This document shows positions 45,157-54,037 of a stretch of DNA of 64,000 nucleotides, one piece after another. Below the pieces are notes generated by a model, which did no database searches, was not told where the DNA came from, and saw only the letters and a program-made list of their open reading frames with translations. How positions within the stretch are numbered: position 1 is the stretch's first letter; the number at the start of each line of letters is the position of its first letter. The DNA lies in assembly GCA_016125275.1 (NCBI GenBank), contig WGMB01000003.1, forward strand, positions 1,405,896 through 1,469,895. Direction: 5' to 3'. The position numbers and the translations under genes are program-made. Source of the stretch: Acidobacteriota bacterium. Its GTDB lineage: Bacteria; Acidobacteriota; Terriglobia; Bryobacterales; UBA6623.

Positions 45157-46443
45157 ATGAAACGTCGCACGTTCTTCTTTGCCGGCGCGGCCCTGGCCGC
45201 CGCTTCCTCCGCTTCGGCCCAGCGCGCCGTCGCGCCGAGCGACCGCGTGAACGTCGGCCTGGTCGGCGTGGGCGGACGCGGGCGCGGGCTCACGCATGAG
45301 TTTCTGAACCTGAACGACGTGAACGTCGCCTGGCTGTGCGACGTGGACCAGGCGTCGCTGGAGCGTGCGCAGAAGGTGGTGGACGAGGCCGGCGCGAAGC
45401 GTCCGCCGACCACTGATGACATGCGGCGGGTGTTCGAGGACCGCGACATCGACGCGGTCGTGATCGCCACGCCCGACCACTGGCACGCTCCGGCGACGCT
45501 GCTGGCCTTGGAAGCCGGCAAGGACGTGTACGTCGAGAAGCCTTGTTCGCACAACATCCGCGAGGGTCGGATGATGGTGGACGCGGCGCGGCATCACCAG
45601 CGGATCGTGCAGATGGGCGTGCAGCGGCGGAGCGCGCCGACGTTCCAACGGGCGATCCAGATGGTGCATGACGGCAAGCTGGGCAAGGTGCGGGCGGCCA
45701 AGGCTTGGGATTGCCAGATGCGCGACGACATCGGCCATAAGCCCGACGGGCCCGTGCCGGCCGGCGTCGACTACGACACCTATTTGGGACCCGCGCCGTG
45801 GATTCCGTTCAACCCGAACCGCTTCCACTACAACTGGCACTGGCATTGGCACTTCGGCACCGGCGACGCGGGCAACGACGGCGTGCACCACATGGACATG
45901 GCTCGCTGGGCGCTGAACGTGAGCGCGCCGCACACGGCCAGCGGGATGGGCCGCAAGGCCTATTTTGACGACGACCAGCAGACGCCGGACACGATGAACG
46001 TGACGCTGGACTATGGCGAGAAGCTGCTGCTGTGGGAGATGCGCATCTGGAACCCCTACGGCATCGAAGACGGGGTGGAGAACGGCATGGCGGTGTACGG
46101 CGACGACGCCCAGCTCCAGATCGGCCGCTGGAACCGCAAGGAAGGCTATCGGCTGATCGACAAGCAGGGCAAGATCGTCGAAACGGTCTTCTTGGAGCCG
46201 GGCGAGATGGTCGCCCACCAGCGCAACTTCGTGGACTGCGTGAAGTCTCGGGAGTTGCCGAATTGCGATATCGGCCAGGGGCACCTGTCGACGCTGTGCG
46301 CCCACTTGGCGAACATCGTGGCGCGGTGCGACCGGACGATTAAGTTTGATGTGGAGACCGAGACGGTCATCGACGACCAGCAGGCGAATTTGTATGTGGG
46401 GCGGAAGTACCGGACGCACTGGGCTACGCCGAAGGGGGCGTAA
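45157..46443 (+). CDS. Tat-exported Gfo/Idh/MocA family oxidoreductase
   Basis: An exported NAD(P)-binding oxidoreductase-like protein of 428 residues. The N-terminus KRRTFFFAGAALAAASSASA has a twin-arginine-like motif, the usual export route for this periplasmic subgroup. Rossmann motif VGLVGVGGRGRG, EKP motif VYVEKPCSHN and the region NDGVHHMDMARWAL with catalytic His are present; HWHWHFG is a striking His/Trp run. These exported relatives act on glycosidic linkages by an oxidation-elimination-type mechanism in some characterised cases. It lies downstream of the CE15-S9 fusion, consistent with glycan use. Confidence 0.88.
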   Translation: MKRRTFFFAGAALAAASSASAQRAVAPSDRVNVGLVGVGGRGRGLTHEFLNLNDVNVAWLCDVDQASLERAQKVVDEAGAKRPPTTDDMRRVFEDRDIDAVVIATPDHWHAPATLLALEAGKDVYVEKPCSHNIREGRMMVDAARHHQRIVQMGVQRRSAPTFQRAIQMVHDGKLGKVRAAKAWDCQMRDDIGHKPDGPVPAGVDYDTYLGPAPWIPFNPNRFHYNWHWHWHFGTGDAGNDGVHHMDMARWALNVSAPHTASGMGRKAYFDDDQQTPDTMNVTLDYGEKLLLWEMRIWNPYGIEDGVENGMAVYGDDAQLQIGRWNRKEGYRLIDKQGKIVETVFLEPGEMVAHQRNFVDCVKSRELPNCDIGQGHLSTLCAHLANIVARCDRTIKFDVETETVIDDQQANLYVGRKYRTHWATPKGA

Positions 46444-46452
46444 GCGGCTGGG

Positions 46453-46803
46453 TCAGGCTCCGCGGCTGCGATATTCCGTCTGAAGCCGGTCCCGCATCGC
46501 GAGGAAAAGGCCCGACCAATCCAACTCAGACCGGAGGGCGCTCAAGATCCGGTCATGAATCAGCGCTCTGTTCGGCTGTCGCAGACGAACGAGTAGGATG
46601 CCGGAGTGAGGGCTATCGCGATGGACCGCGAAATCCTTGTCGGTGGTGACGAGGACGCGATCCTCTCGTTGAGCCAGATCCCAGACGAACCGGTCGGGAG
46701 CGCCGGCCAGATCGGACCCGCAGATCTCTCGGACATCGTGTCCCAGCTCTCTGAGCGCGGCGGCCGTCGAACGAGGGATGTTTTCGTCGAGCAGGATTTT
46801 CAC
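46453..46803 (-). CDS. DUF5615 PIN-like protein (putative toxin)
   Basis: A 116-residue protein of the DUF5615/Mut7-C-like PIN group. MKILLDENIPRS gives the first acidic residues (D6-E7), RELGHDV follows, and RVLVTTDKDFAVH supplies the second acidic cluster (DKD); together they would form an RNase-like metal site. Such proteins regularly pair with DUF433 proteins and are treated as toxins. GTG 46803 overlaps the DUF433 stop as GTGA, so they are translationally coupled. Confidence 0.85.
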   Translation of the reverse strand: MKILLDENIPRSTAAALRELGHDVREICGSDLAGAPDRFVWDLAQREDRVLVTTDKDFAVHRDSPHSGILLVRLRQPNRALIHDRILSALRSELDWSGLFLAMRDRLQTEYRSRGA

Positions 46804-47042
46804 GCAGGGGTCGGAGCGATCTCGAGCGGCGTCATTTGTTCCTCGGCCAGCGCCGCTCCGTAGGCCAGGCAGGCGAGGATGTCCTCTCGGCCGAGGCTCG
46901 GATAATCGGCCAAGATCGCATCGATCGAATCGCCGGACGCCAGCATCCCCAGGATCAGCGAAACCGGGATGCGGGTCCCACGCACGCAGGCCTTGCCGTG
47001 GCAGATTTCCGGGTCGATGGAGATACGGGGGTGCATGGACAT
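46800..47042 (-). CDS. DUF433 protein (putative antitoxin)
   Basis: An 80-residue DUF433 protein: RISIDPEICHGKACVRGTRIP and the helix-turn-helix-like SIDAILADYPSLGREDILACLAY are diagnostic. DUF433 proteins are the usual upstream partner of DUF5615 toxins and probably act as DNA-binding antitoxin. GAGAGGG precedes the start at 47042, which is 6 bases after the upstream gene. Confidence 0.88.
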   Translation of the reverse strand: MSMHPRISIDPEICHGKACVRGTRIPVSLILGMLASGDSIDAILADYPSLGREDILACLAYGAALAEEQMTPLEIAPTPA

Positions 47043-47048
47043 GCCCTC

Positions 47049-47291
47049 TCAGTCGTAGATTGCGTCTCGTCCCATGGCTTCAGCGGGCAGCCCTGGGCCG
47101 TCCGGGTGGCTGTCCACCCAACGCAGCCAAGCGCCGACGCGGTCGCGGCGCGCCGGCTCTTCGCCGTTGGGGGCGGCGCCGAGATAGCTCCGTAGTGCCG
47201 CCTCTACGACTTCACGCGCGTCCGATAGGCCCCGCTGGCGCATGCCTGCTGCGATCAGCTTCTCGAGCTCGGGATCAATCACGATGGTCAC
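47049..47291 (-). CDS. small ribbon-helix-helix-like/antitoxin-like protein
   Basis: From GTG 47291 the product has 80 residues: TIVIDPELEKLIAAGMRQRGLSD is a strand-helix pattern like ParD/CopG-type ribbon-helix-helix proteins, then an acidic-Pro C-terminal tail. It lies 6 bases before the DUF433 gene. A perfect TATAAT ends 9 bases upstream of GTG 47291, supporting this start over the one at 47315. It may be the autoregulator of the operon or a remnant of another antitoxin. Confidence 0.65.
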   Translation of the reverse strand: MTIVIDPELEKLIAAGMRQRGLSDAREVVEAALRSYLGAAPNGEEPARRDRVGAWLRWVDSHPDGPGLPAEAMGRDAIYD

Positions 47292-47300
47292 TGCCTCGTA

Positions 47301-47306
47301 ATTATA
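47301..47306 (-). promoter_or_regulatory. TATAAT -10 element of the toxin-antitoxin-like cluster
   Basis: A consensus TATAAT on the minus strand ends 9 bases before GTG 47291, leaving a leader of about 2 bases. Confidence 0.55.
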
Positions 47307-47327
47307 AAGCCTCACCGTTGTATTGAC

Positions 47328-48419
47328 TTACCGCGGCAGCATCCTGACCCGGTGATTCTCGCTGTCGCCGATGTACACGTTGCCTTTGGCATCCACATAC
47401 ACCCCGTGGGGGCGGGCCAGGCCGCACTGGAGCGGGTCGCCGTCGGGGCCGTCGCGGCGCTCGCCGATGCCTACGACTGTTTCGATGAGGCCTGACTTCA
47501 GGTCGATGCGGCGGATCGTGTGGCTCTCCGTGTCCGCGATGTAGACGCCGCCGTCGGGGCCGACCTCGATGCCTTTGGGGCCGGAGAGCGTGGCCTGTTT
47601 GGCCGGGCCGCCGTCGCCCGTGTAGCCCTTCTCGCCCGTACCGGCGAGGTGGCGCCAGGTCTGCGTCTTCCAGTCCAGGCGGTAGACGGCGTTGCCCTGG
47701 CGCAGGGCCAGGAACATGTCGCCCGACTTCGAAAACGTCATCGTGCGGGGGCCGTTGAGCGGCGTTCCGGCCACGGGAGCGCCGTCCGGGGTGGGCTCGG
47801 CCACACCCGTGCCGGCGAAGGTGGAGATCACACCCGTCTTCATGGTTACCTTGCGGATGCGGTGGTTGGCGATGTCGGCGATGTAGAGGTCGCCGGCCGG
47901 GTCGAGTGCGATCGAGTGCGGCTGATTGAGCTGGGCCTTGGTGGCCGGGCCGCCGTCGCCGGAGAAGCCGCCGACGCCCGTGCCCGCCACGGTCGAGATC
48001 TTTCCGGTCTTCTTGTCGACCTGGCGCACGATGGCGTTCTTCATCTCGACGAAGAGCATGTTGCCGGCCTTGTCGAAGCGGATCTCATACGGCTCGTTGA
48101 GCTTGGCGGCGAGCGCCGGGCCGCCGTCGCCCGAGTAACCCTTTTCGCCCGTGCCGGCGACGGTGGAGATTTTTCCGGTTTTCAAGTCGATGCGGCGGAT
48201 GCGGTGGGTGTCGATCTCGCAGACGTAGAGCGCGCCGTCGGGGCCGATGGTCAGCCCGTAAGGGTTGCCGACCTGGGCCTTGACGGCCGGACCGCCGTCG
48301 CCGGTCGCGCCGGAGACGCCCGTGCCCGCCAGGGTCTTGACCTCGGCCGCCGCAGCGGGCTGAGCGAGCGGGGCCAGGGAGAGCAGGGTCGCCAGGGTCA
48401 GGGCTTTGAGCATCGTCAT
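47328..48419 (-). CDS. secreted NHL-repeat beta-propeller protein
   Basis: An exported 363-residue protein with a signal peptide (LKALTLATLLSLAPLAQPAAA) and about six NHL blades, seen as repeats of VAGTGEKGYSGDGGPA, LYIADIANHRIRKV and similar. These propellers bind ligands or act as scaffolds; no catalytic residues are recognisable. ATG 48419 overlaps the sulfatase stop as TGATG, so it is translated with it. It may bind the same glycan or the sulfatase; inference. Confidence 0.85.
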   Translation of the reverse strand: MTMLKALTLATLLSLAPLAQPAAAAEVKTLAGTGVSGATGDGGPAVKAQVGNPYGLTIGPDGALYVCEIDTHRIRRIDLKTGKISTVAGTGEKGYSGDGGPALAAKLNEPYEIRFDKAGNMLFVEMKNAIVRQVDKKTGKISTVAGTGVGGFSGDGGPATKAQLNQPHSIALDPAGDLYIADIANHRIRKVTMKTGVISTFAGTGVAEPTPDGAPVAGTPLNGPRTMTFSKSGDMFLALRQGNAVYRLDWKTQTWRHLAGTGEKGYTGDGGPAKQATLSGPKGIEVGPDGGVYIADTESHTIRRIDLKSGLIETVVGIGERRDGPDGDPLQCGLARPHGVYVDAKGNVYIGDSENHRVRMLPR

Positions 48420-50161
48420 CAGTTCACCTTTTCGAGCCAAATGCGGTTCAGGGTCATCAACTGCTTGCCGGGCGCCCGGACGACCTCGGCGGTCAACTCC
48501 ACGGGCCCTCGCGGCAGAAGGATCTCGCCCGCCTCGCGCCGCACAAAGACGTTCGGCCCGGGCGTGGCCTCCACGGGAATCTCCAAGCGCTCCTCCCCCG
48601 CCCGCAGCGCCAGCGCGCCGCCGGCGTCGGCCGGGCTGCAGCCGTAGGCGAGGCGGACGCGGTAGCGACCGGCCTGCTGCACGTCCAGGCGCCAGAAGAC
48701 GCTCTGGCCGGGCTTGTTCCAGCCATCGATCGTATCCCAGTCGTAGCCGGCGAAGGTGTAGTTGATGCCGTCGGCCTTGCGCTGGTCGCCCAGGGGGTCG
48801 GGCCCGGCGCTCATCCGCAACCCGGGCGACGCCCAGTTGGTGTGCGTGCCGTTGAGGCGGGCCCAGGACGCCTGGATCTCGACCTCGGCGTCGCTGACGG
48901 GGATGGGGAAGGGCTCCAACGTGATGTCCTTGGTGACCTCGGCCAGCCAGTCGCGGTAGGCGTCGGCCATCTCTTGGGCGATGGCGGGATGCTCCTTGGA
49001 GAGATCATGCTTCTCGCCGGCGTCGGCTTCGATGTCGTAGAGGCCTTCGTAGGTTCGCTTCCAGCGGCGGTCGGTGACGGACCAGCCCTTGTCGAGCCGG
49101 GGGCGGTGGCGGTCCCACGTGTGGAACAGCCGTTCGTGCGGACCGTCGCCGTGGCCGGCTTGCAGCAGGGGCCAGAGGCTCTTGCCGTCCTGGTCGGCGG
49201 GGGGATCGACGCCCAGAATGTCGCAGAAGGTCGCCAGCAGATCGAGGTGGCTCGCCATGGCGTCGGTGGACTTGCCGGCCGGAATCTTTCCGGGCCAGCG
49301 GAAGAAAGCCGGCACGCGCAAGCCTCCCTCGAACGGACTGGCCTTGCCGCCGCGCAGCCACAGGCGGGTGTGCTTGCTCACGCCGCCGTTGTCACTCAAG
49401 AAGATGACCAGCGTATTGTCCCGCAGGCCGGCGTCGTCGACGGCTCGCAGCAGCCGCCCGACGGAGCCGTCCAGGTGCGTGATCATGCCGTAGATGCGCG
49501 CTTCGCGCAGGTCCATGCCTTGGGCCAGGTAGGGCTCGATGAAGGTGTCGTCCACGTAGTGCGGCGAGTGCGGCACGTTATAGGGGACGTAGAGGAAGAA
49601 GGGGCGGTCGCCGCTGTCGCGCAGAAACTCGATGGCGGCGTCAGTGAGTACGTCCGTGATGTAGCCGCGGGATTCCACGGGCTCGCCGTTGAGCTCGAGC
49701 TCCGGGTAGAAGTAGCGCTCGTGGTGGCCGTGGGTGAAGCTCAGCGCCACGTCGAAGCCGCGGTTCTCGGGCCGGTAGGGCCCGTGGCCGCCCAAATGCC
49801 ACTTGCCGAACAGGCCGGTGCGGTAGCCTTGCTTCTGCAGGACCTCCGGCAGCAGGGTTTGGCCCAGCCGCAGCGTGTCGCCGCCGAAGCGGGTGTTGTA
49901 GAGACCGCCGCGCAGGGCGTAGCGGCCGGTCATGATGCCGGCGCGGGTGGGCGCGCAGACCGGCGCGGCGTAGAAGCGCGTGAGGTTGACGCCCTCGCCG
50001 GCAAGCTGGTCAAGCACGGGCGTTCGGATGTCCCGGTTGCCGTTGACGCCGACGTCCCACCAGCCCTGGTCGTCGCTCATCATCAGGATGATGTTGGGCT
50101 TCTCGGCGGCCGCCAGAGCGCAGGCGGCCGACAGCGTCAGGGCGACGATCCGGGCAAGCAT
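48419..50161 (-). CDS. secreted cysteine-type sulfatase with C-terminal carbohydrate-binding-like domain
   Basis: An exported S1 sulfatase of 580 residues. Signal peptide (ARIVALTLSAACALAAA), metal site PNIILMMSDDQGWWDVG, formylglycine site C69APTR in APVCAPTRAGIMTGRY, and FGKWHLGGHGPYRP and FLSDNGGVSKHT with catalytic residues. After the catalytic domain (to about 465) lies a jelly-roll-like module of about 110 residues (VFWRLDVQQAGRYRVRLAYG) that resembles a carbohydrate-binding domain. ATG 50161 follows TATCAT by 10 bases. The arrangement recalls N-acetylgalactosamine-6-sulfatases, but substrate is unproven. Confidence 0.92.
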   Translation of the reverse strand: MLARIVALTLSAACALAAAEKPNIILMMSDDQGWWDVGVNGNRDIRTPVLDQLAGEGVNLTRFYAAPVCAPTRAGIMTGRYALRGGLYNTRFGGDTLRLGQTLLPEVLQKQGYRTGLFGKWHLGGHGPYRPENRGFDVALSFTHGHHERYFYPELELNGEPVESRGYITDVLTDAAIEFLRDSGDRPFFLYVPYNVPHSPHYVDDTFIEPYLAQGMDLREARIYGMITHLDGSVGRLLRAVDDAGLRDNTLVIFLSDNGGVSKHTRLWLRGGKASPFEGGLRVPAFFRWPGKIPAGKSTDAMASHLDLLATFCDILGVDPPADQDGKSLWPLLQAGHGDGPHERLFHTWDRHRPRLDKGWSVTDRRWKRTYEGLYDIEADAGEKHDLSKEHPAIAQEMADAYRDWLAEVTKDITLEPFPIPVSDAEVEIQASWARLNGTHTNWASPGLRMSAGPDPLGDQRKADGINYTFAGYDWDTIDGWNKPGQSVFWRLDVQQAGRYRVRLAYGCSPADAGGALALRAGEERLEIPVEATPGPNVFVRREAGEILLPRGPVELTAEVVRAPGKQLMTLNRIWLEKVN

Positions 50162-50171
50162 GGCGCCCGCG

Positions 50172-50177
50172 ATGATA
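50172..50177 (-). promoter_or_regulatory. TATCAT -10-like element, near-leaderless
   Basis: Ends 10 bases before ATG 50161 on the minus strand; no ribosome-binding site is seen in between. Confidence 0.4.
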
Positions 50178-50252
50178 GCAGCCCGGGCAAGCCGAAGCTT
50201 CCTCTTGCAAGCACGGCGCCGTATGCTGTTGGCGAGTAGGGGAGAACGGACC

Positions 50253-52094
50253 ATGAAACGCGCCCTGGCCGGCCCGCTTGTTATTGTTCTGCTGGCCGCC
50301 TCCGCCGCGCATCCCTTGCAGGCGGAAGCGGAATGGACGAAGGCGACGACGCCGCACTTCGAGCTCTATACCACCGACGGCGAAGGCGTGGCCAAGCGCA
50401 CGCTGCTGTATTTCGAGCAGATTCGCAGCTTTTTTCTGCAAACGATGACCATCGAGCGGAAGAGCCAAGAGCGCATCCGCATCATCGGCTTTCGCAACGA
50501 CAAGGAGTACGAGCCGTTTCGTCCGACCGAGTCCGCCGCCGCGTACTACACCCAGATCGCCGGCCGCGACACGATCGTGATCGGCCGCATCGGCGACGAG
50601 CATCACCAGACGGCCGTCCATGAATATGTGCACTTGCTGGTGAAGGCCTCCGGCGCGGACTTTCCGCCGTGGCTGAGCGAGGGGACCGCGGAGCTGTATT
50701 CCACGCTGGAGCCTTTCGGCAAGAAGGTCCGGATCGGCGGGCTCCCGCTGGGCCGGCTGCGGGCGCTGCATGAGTTGAAGTGGATTCCGCTGGAGAGGCT
50801 GTTCGAGGTGAAGCACGGCGACCCGGAGTACAGCTTGAAGAAGCATACCGGCGCCTTCTACTCGCAGAGTTGGGCGCTGACGCACATGCTCAACCTGGCG
50901 GAGGCCTACCGCCCCAAGGTCAGCGAGGCGGTTCGAGCGATCGCCAACGGCGCCGGGAGCATGGAGACGCTGCAGCAGATTTATGGGCAGTCGCCCGCGG
51001 AGCTCGAGAAGGCCCTGCGCATGTACGCCAACCAGAGCGCGTTCATGGTGGCCGTGTACGACGTGCGCTTGGAGAAGAGCGCCGAGGAGCCGGTGTTCGA
51101 GCCGGCGTCGGACCTGGAGACGCGCTTGCTGCTGACCTCGCTGATCGCGGCTCAGCGTGAGAAGGCGGGCGAGGCCGAGCTGCAGTTGCTGACCTTGCAG
51201 AAGGACTACCCGGATTCCCCCGAGGCGGCCGAAGCGCTGGGCGACCTGGTGTTGCGGGTGCGCTCCGCGCAGGAGGCCGTTCCGCATTTCGAGCGGGCGG
51301 CGGAGCTCGGCGGGACCAACCCGCGGATGTACCGCAACTTGGCCGCAATGACCCGAGGGGTTCGTGAACGCTCCTTCCAGATCGAAATGCTCGAAAGAGC
51401 CGAAAAGCTGGACCCGGACGACGTGGAGACGCACCGCATCCTGGGGAGTCTCTACGTCCAGGACGGGCAATGGACCAAGGGCGTTTTGCAGCTCAACCGC
51501 GTGAAGAAGGTGAAGACGCATGAGGAGGCGTACGCGCTGTACAACGAGCTGGCCTACGCCCACTACCGGCTCAACGACCTGGACGGCGCCGAGAAGCTCG
51601 CTCAGATCGCCCGCAAGCACGCCGAGGATCCGCAACAGACGGCCCGGATCGAGCTGATGCTGCAAGCGATCGCCCGTACCCGCGACAGGGCCGCGTACGA
51701 GGCCTCGGGCGGAACGCTGCCCCAGGAGGAGACGGCGCCGCCGACGCTGACGGACGACTTCGAGCGCCCCAGCTTGGCCTACAACCCGTTGCCGCCGGAG
51801 GGCCGCGAGGTGAACGTCTCCGTGCAACGCAAGCCGAGCTTCGTGGGCGGGCTGAAGCAGTTCGAGTGCCTGGGCGACCACGCCCGCATCACGGTGCAAT
51901 CGGGCGAGGAGTCGCGCACGTTCCTGATCGCCGACCCGATGGGAATCGTGATTTTGCGCAACGGCGAGGGGGCCCCGGACGTGTCGTTCACCTGCGGCGA
52001 GCAGGATGGGCGTCCGCTGGAGGTGACCTACGAGGAGGACCCCGGCGGAGAGGCGCGGGTGCTGACGCTGGACTTTCTGGACGCCCGGCAATAA
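50253..52094 (+). CDS. secreted gluzincin-like metallopeptidase with TPR repeats
   Basis: A 613-residue exported protein. Signal peptide (RALAGPLVIVLLAASAAHPLQA). The N-terminal domain (about 28-260) carries HEYVH with a downstream SEGTAE, the HExxH-plus-glutamate zinc site of gluzincins (DUF1570/peptidase MA-like family). Several tetratricopeptide-like repeats (about 290-490) follow with PEAAEALGDLVLRV and PRMYRNLAAMTRG, and a C-terminal beta domain (about 515-613). GGGGAG precedes ATG 50253. The substrate is unknown. A terminator-like hairpin follows the stop. Confidence 0.85.
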   Translation: MKRALAGPLVIVLLAASAAHPLQAEAEWTKATTPHFELYTTDGEGVAKRTLLYFEQIRSFFLQTMTIERKSQERIRIIGFRNDKEYEPFRPTESAAAYYTQIAGRDTIVIGRIGDEHHQTAVHEYVHLLVKASGADFPPWLSEGTAELYSTLEPFGKKVRIGGLPLGRLRALHELKWIPLERLFEVKHGDPEYSLKKHTGAFYSQSWALTHMLNLAEAYRPKVSEAVRAIANGAGSMETLQQIYGQSPAELEKALRMYANQSAFMVAVYDVRLEKSAEEPVFEPASDLETRLLLTSLIAAQREKAGEAELQLLTLQKDYPDSPEAAEALGDLVLRVRSAQEAVPHFERAAELGGTNPRMYRNLAAMTRGVRERSFQIEMLERAEKLDPDDVETHRILGSLYVQDGQWTKGVLQLNRVKKVKTHEEAYALYNELAYAHYRLNDLDGAEKLAQIARKHAEDPQQTARIELMLQAIARTRDRAAYEASGGTLPQEETAPPTLTDDFERPSLAYNPLPPEGREVNVSVQRKPSFVGGLKQFECLGDHARITVQSGEESRTFLIADPMGIVILRNGEGAPDVSFTCGEQDGRPLEVTYEEDPGGEARVLTLDFLDARQ

Positions 52095-52099
52095 AGCAA

Positions 52100-52127
52100 A
52101 AGGGAGCGGCCCCCCGGCCGCCCCCTT
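52100..52127. terminator. bidirectional terminator hairpin
   Basis: AAGGG-A-GCGGCC / GGCCGC-C-CCCTT forms an 11-bp stem with one mismatch and a CCCC loop, between the convergent genes ending at 52094 and 52149. A and T flanks allow use in either direction. Confidence 0.6.
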
Positions 52128-52148
52128 CGCAGGAATCATCGATCGGGA

Positions 52149-52799
52149 CTACTTCTCCGGCAGGGCGGACACGTTCACGCGCTCCCACCACTGCTGGAAG
52201 GCGTCGTCGGGCAGATTGTTGATGTCGATCTTCACGTGGTAGCGCTTGTGGTAGAGCACCTGGCGCTCGCCGCTCTTGGAGTCCAGACGGTACTCCTGCC
52301 GGCCCGGATCGTCTCCGACCGTGATGCCCTTGTTGTAGCCCTCGGTGGACTCCTCGCTGAATTTCGCCGCCATGATGAACGGCAGGTAGATCATACGGTT
52401 GAAGGCCCAATCGGAGACCTCGATGTTGACGGTGCTTTCGCCGCCGTCCTGGGTGTAGCTACGGCTGGCCTGGCTGACCTGCATGCCGCCCATCGAGCTG
52501 GTCGAACCCTTCGGCTCGCTCGCCGTCCAGCCGGAAGGGGCGTCCGGCAAAGCCTTGATCAGCTCGGAGAAGTGCAGCGGATCGACCGGCTCCATCTCCT
52601 CGAGCTCCTTCTGCATCTTCTCGACCTCCGCGCCCATGCCGGCCAGGGCGCCCAGAGCTCCGAGAGGGTTCTTTTCGACGTCCACGCCCTCACTGGTCAC
52701 GTCGCCGGGTTCGTCCGAGGAATCCGACGTGCCCGGAATACAAGAAAAACAGCCGCTCGACGTGAGAGCGGCGGCAAGCAGCCAAGGGTAGAGTTTCAT
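52149..52799 (-). CDS. lipoprotein of unknown function
   Basis: A 216-residue lipoprotein: signal MKLYPWLLAAALTSSGCF with C17 as the likely lipidated cysteine (second Cys at 20). The mature protein is acidic at the start, then has a predicted coiled segment (EVEKMQKELEEMEPVD), a conserved-looking LIKALPDAPSGWTASEPKG, and a beta-rich rest ending in WWERVNVSALPEK. I do not recognise the family, although the LPDAPSGW pattern is shared by other secreted bacterial proteins. GGAAGGAAA precedes the start. Confidence 0.75.
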   Translation of the reverse strand: MKLYPWLLAAALTSSGCFSCIPGTSDSSDEPGDVTSEGVDVEKNPLGALGALAGMGAEVEKMQKELEEMEPVDPLHFSELIKALPDAPSGWTASEPKGSTSSMGGMQVSQASRSYTQDGGESTVNIEVSDWAFNRMIYLPFIMAAKFSEESTEGYNKGITVGDDPGRQEYRLDSKSGERQVLYHKRYHVKIDINNLPDDAFQQWWERVNVSALPEK

Positions 52800-52840
52800 G
52801 TTCAGTTTCCTTCCCGCCGCGGCGCGCCGGAGCGACGGCG

Positions 52841-54037
52841 TCAGGACTGGGGCGCTTGGAGCCGTACCAGCTCCTCAACGAGTTGCTGCATGGCGCGCGC
52901 AAACTCGCTCGCGCTCGTAATGTCCTTCTCCTTGACGGAGAAATCCTTCAGCCCCGCGCTGACCGCGTCTTTCCAAGGATACGAGCGCGGATTGCGGTTG
53001 TAAATGAAGTAATAGAGAGGGGGCGTGGGTCCCTTCGGCGCGGACAGCAGGGAGCCGCTCGGCAGGCGCTCGAAGACGACCTTGGGGCCGACGAAAAGGA
53101 CGACATCGGCCGGGGGCGATTCCGGGCCCAAATGCTTCTTGAACAGCTCGGAGAGAAAGCGCTCGCCGGAGCGCTTGTCCTGCAACTGCTCGATGTTCAC
53201 GGTTCCGCCGATGCTGGCCTCGACGGCTTCGCCGAGCGACGGAAAGTCGATGCGAGTGACGTCAGTCTCCTCGAAGAGCACGCGCTCCTCCTGCGCGTGG
53301 TAGGCCACCAGGCTGAAGGAGCCGATCTGCGGCTGGCGGGCGATGGCGCGGACCATCGACACGACGCTGCGCATGTCGTACTCACTGAGCTTGACCTTGG
53401 TGGCGTCCATCGGCGTGAAGCTGACCATCAGCTTGGCGTGCAGCAGGCGGCCTCGGGAGCGCTGGACCGGGGGCTCGGCGGCGAAGATCTCCTCGCTGAC
53501 CTCGTCGGCCTTCGGTTCGTCGGGGGCGGCGGCCAGACCGCTGATCGGGTCGATATCGCGGGCTTCGACCTCCCAGAACTTGGCGCAGACGCGCTCGGCG
53601 CGGTCGCGCATCAGCCAACTGACCTCATAGCGGCCCGGGCCGAGGCGGTACTTGCCCGGCAGGGCGGCCTCGCCCTTGGCGTCGGGCTCGATCCGCGGCA
53701 CGTCGTAGCGCTTGGTGAACCACACCGGCTCCATCTCGCCGTCGAGCGACTCGATGCGGAACAGCACACGCAACGTGTTGCCGTTGCCGGCGAGGTCCTT
53801 GAGCGGGACGCGGATCACGTAGCCGGCCTGAAAGTTCAGATCGTACTCGAGCTTGGGGTCCAGCGGCTGCACCGAGCAGGAGAGGTCCGAGCGCTCTTCG
53901 GCGGCGTCGAGCACTGCCAGGTCGCTCATCAACGGCTGGAACGGCTCGCCCCCTGGGCCCTCTCTGGCGACGTTCTGCGCCGGCCCCGGCTGCGAGGCGC
54001 TCAAGAGGATGAGGAGGCAAAGCGAAAGGGCCCGCAT
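52841..54037 (-). CDS. secreted protein of unknown function, VWFA-like C-terminal half
   Basis: A 398-residue exported protein with a signal peptide (RALSLCLLILLSASQPGPAQ). The N-terminal half is beta-rich, with an LEYDLNFQAGYVIRVPLKDL segment; the C-terminal half has alternating helices and strands (VKLSEYDMRSVVSMVRAIAR, PPADVVLFVGPKVVF) similar in order to a von Willebrand A fold but without a clear MIDAS DxSxS. Related secreted proteins occur in Acidobacteriota as repeated paralogues. Its start codon overlaps that of the divergent radical SAM gene in the palindrome CATG, and a consensus TATAAT on the minus strand lies 14 bases upstream. Confidence 0.7.
   Translation of the reverse strand: MRALSLCLLILLSASQPGPAQNVAREGPGGEPFQPLMSDLAVLDAAEERSDLSCSVQPLDPKLEYDLNFQAGYVIRVPLKDLAGNGNTLRVLFRIESLDGEMEPVWFTKRYDVPRIEPDAKGEAALPGKYRLGPGRYEVSWLMRDRAERVCAKFWEVEARDIDPISGLAAAPDEPKADEVSEEIFAAEPPVQRSRGRLLHAKLMVSFTPMDATKVKLSEYDMRSVVSMVRAIARQPQIGSFSLVAYHAQEERVLFEETDVTRIDFPSLGEAVEASIGGTVNIEQLQDKRSGERFLSELFKKHLGPESPPADVVLFVGPKVVFERLPSGSLLSAPKGPTPPLYYFIYNRNPRSYPWKDAVSAGLKDFSVKEKDITSASEFARAMQQLVEELVRLQAPQS

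Noticed and set aside
41217-45557. 1446-codon open frame on the minus strand opposite the CE15-S9 fusion
   Set aside because: It lies antisense to a gene with clear domains and has the His/Arg/Val-rich composition expected when the complementary strand of a GC-rich gene lacks stops; no family pattern is visible.
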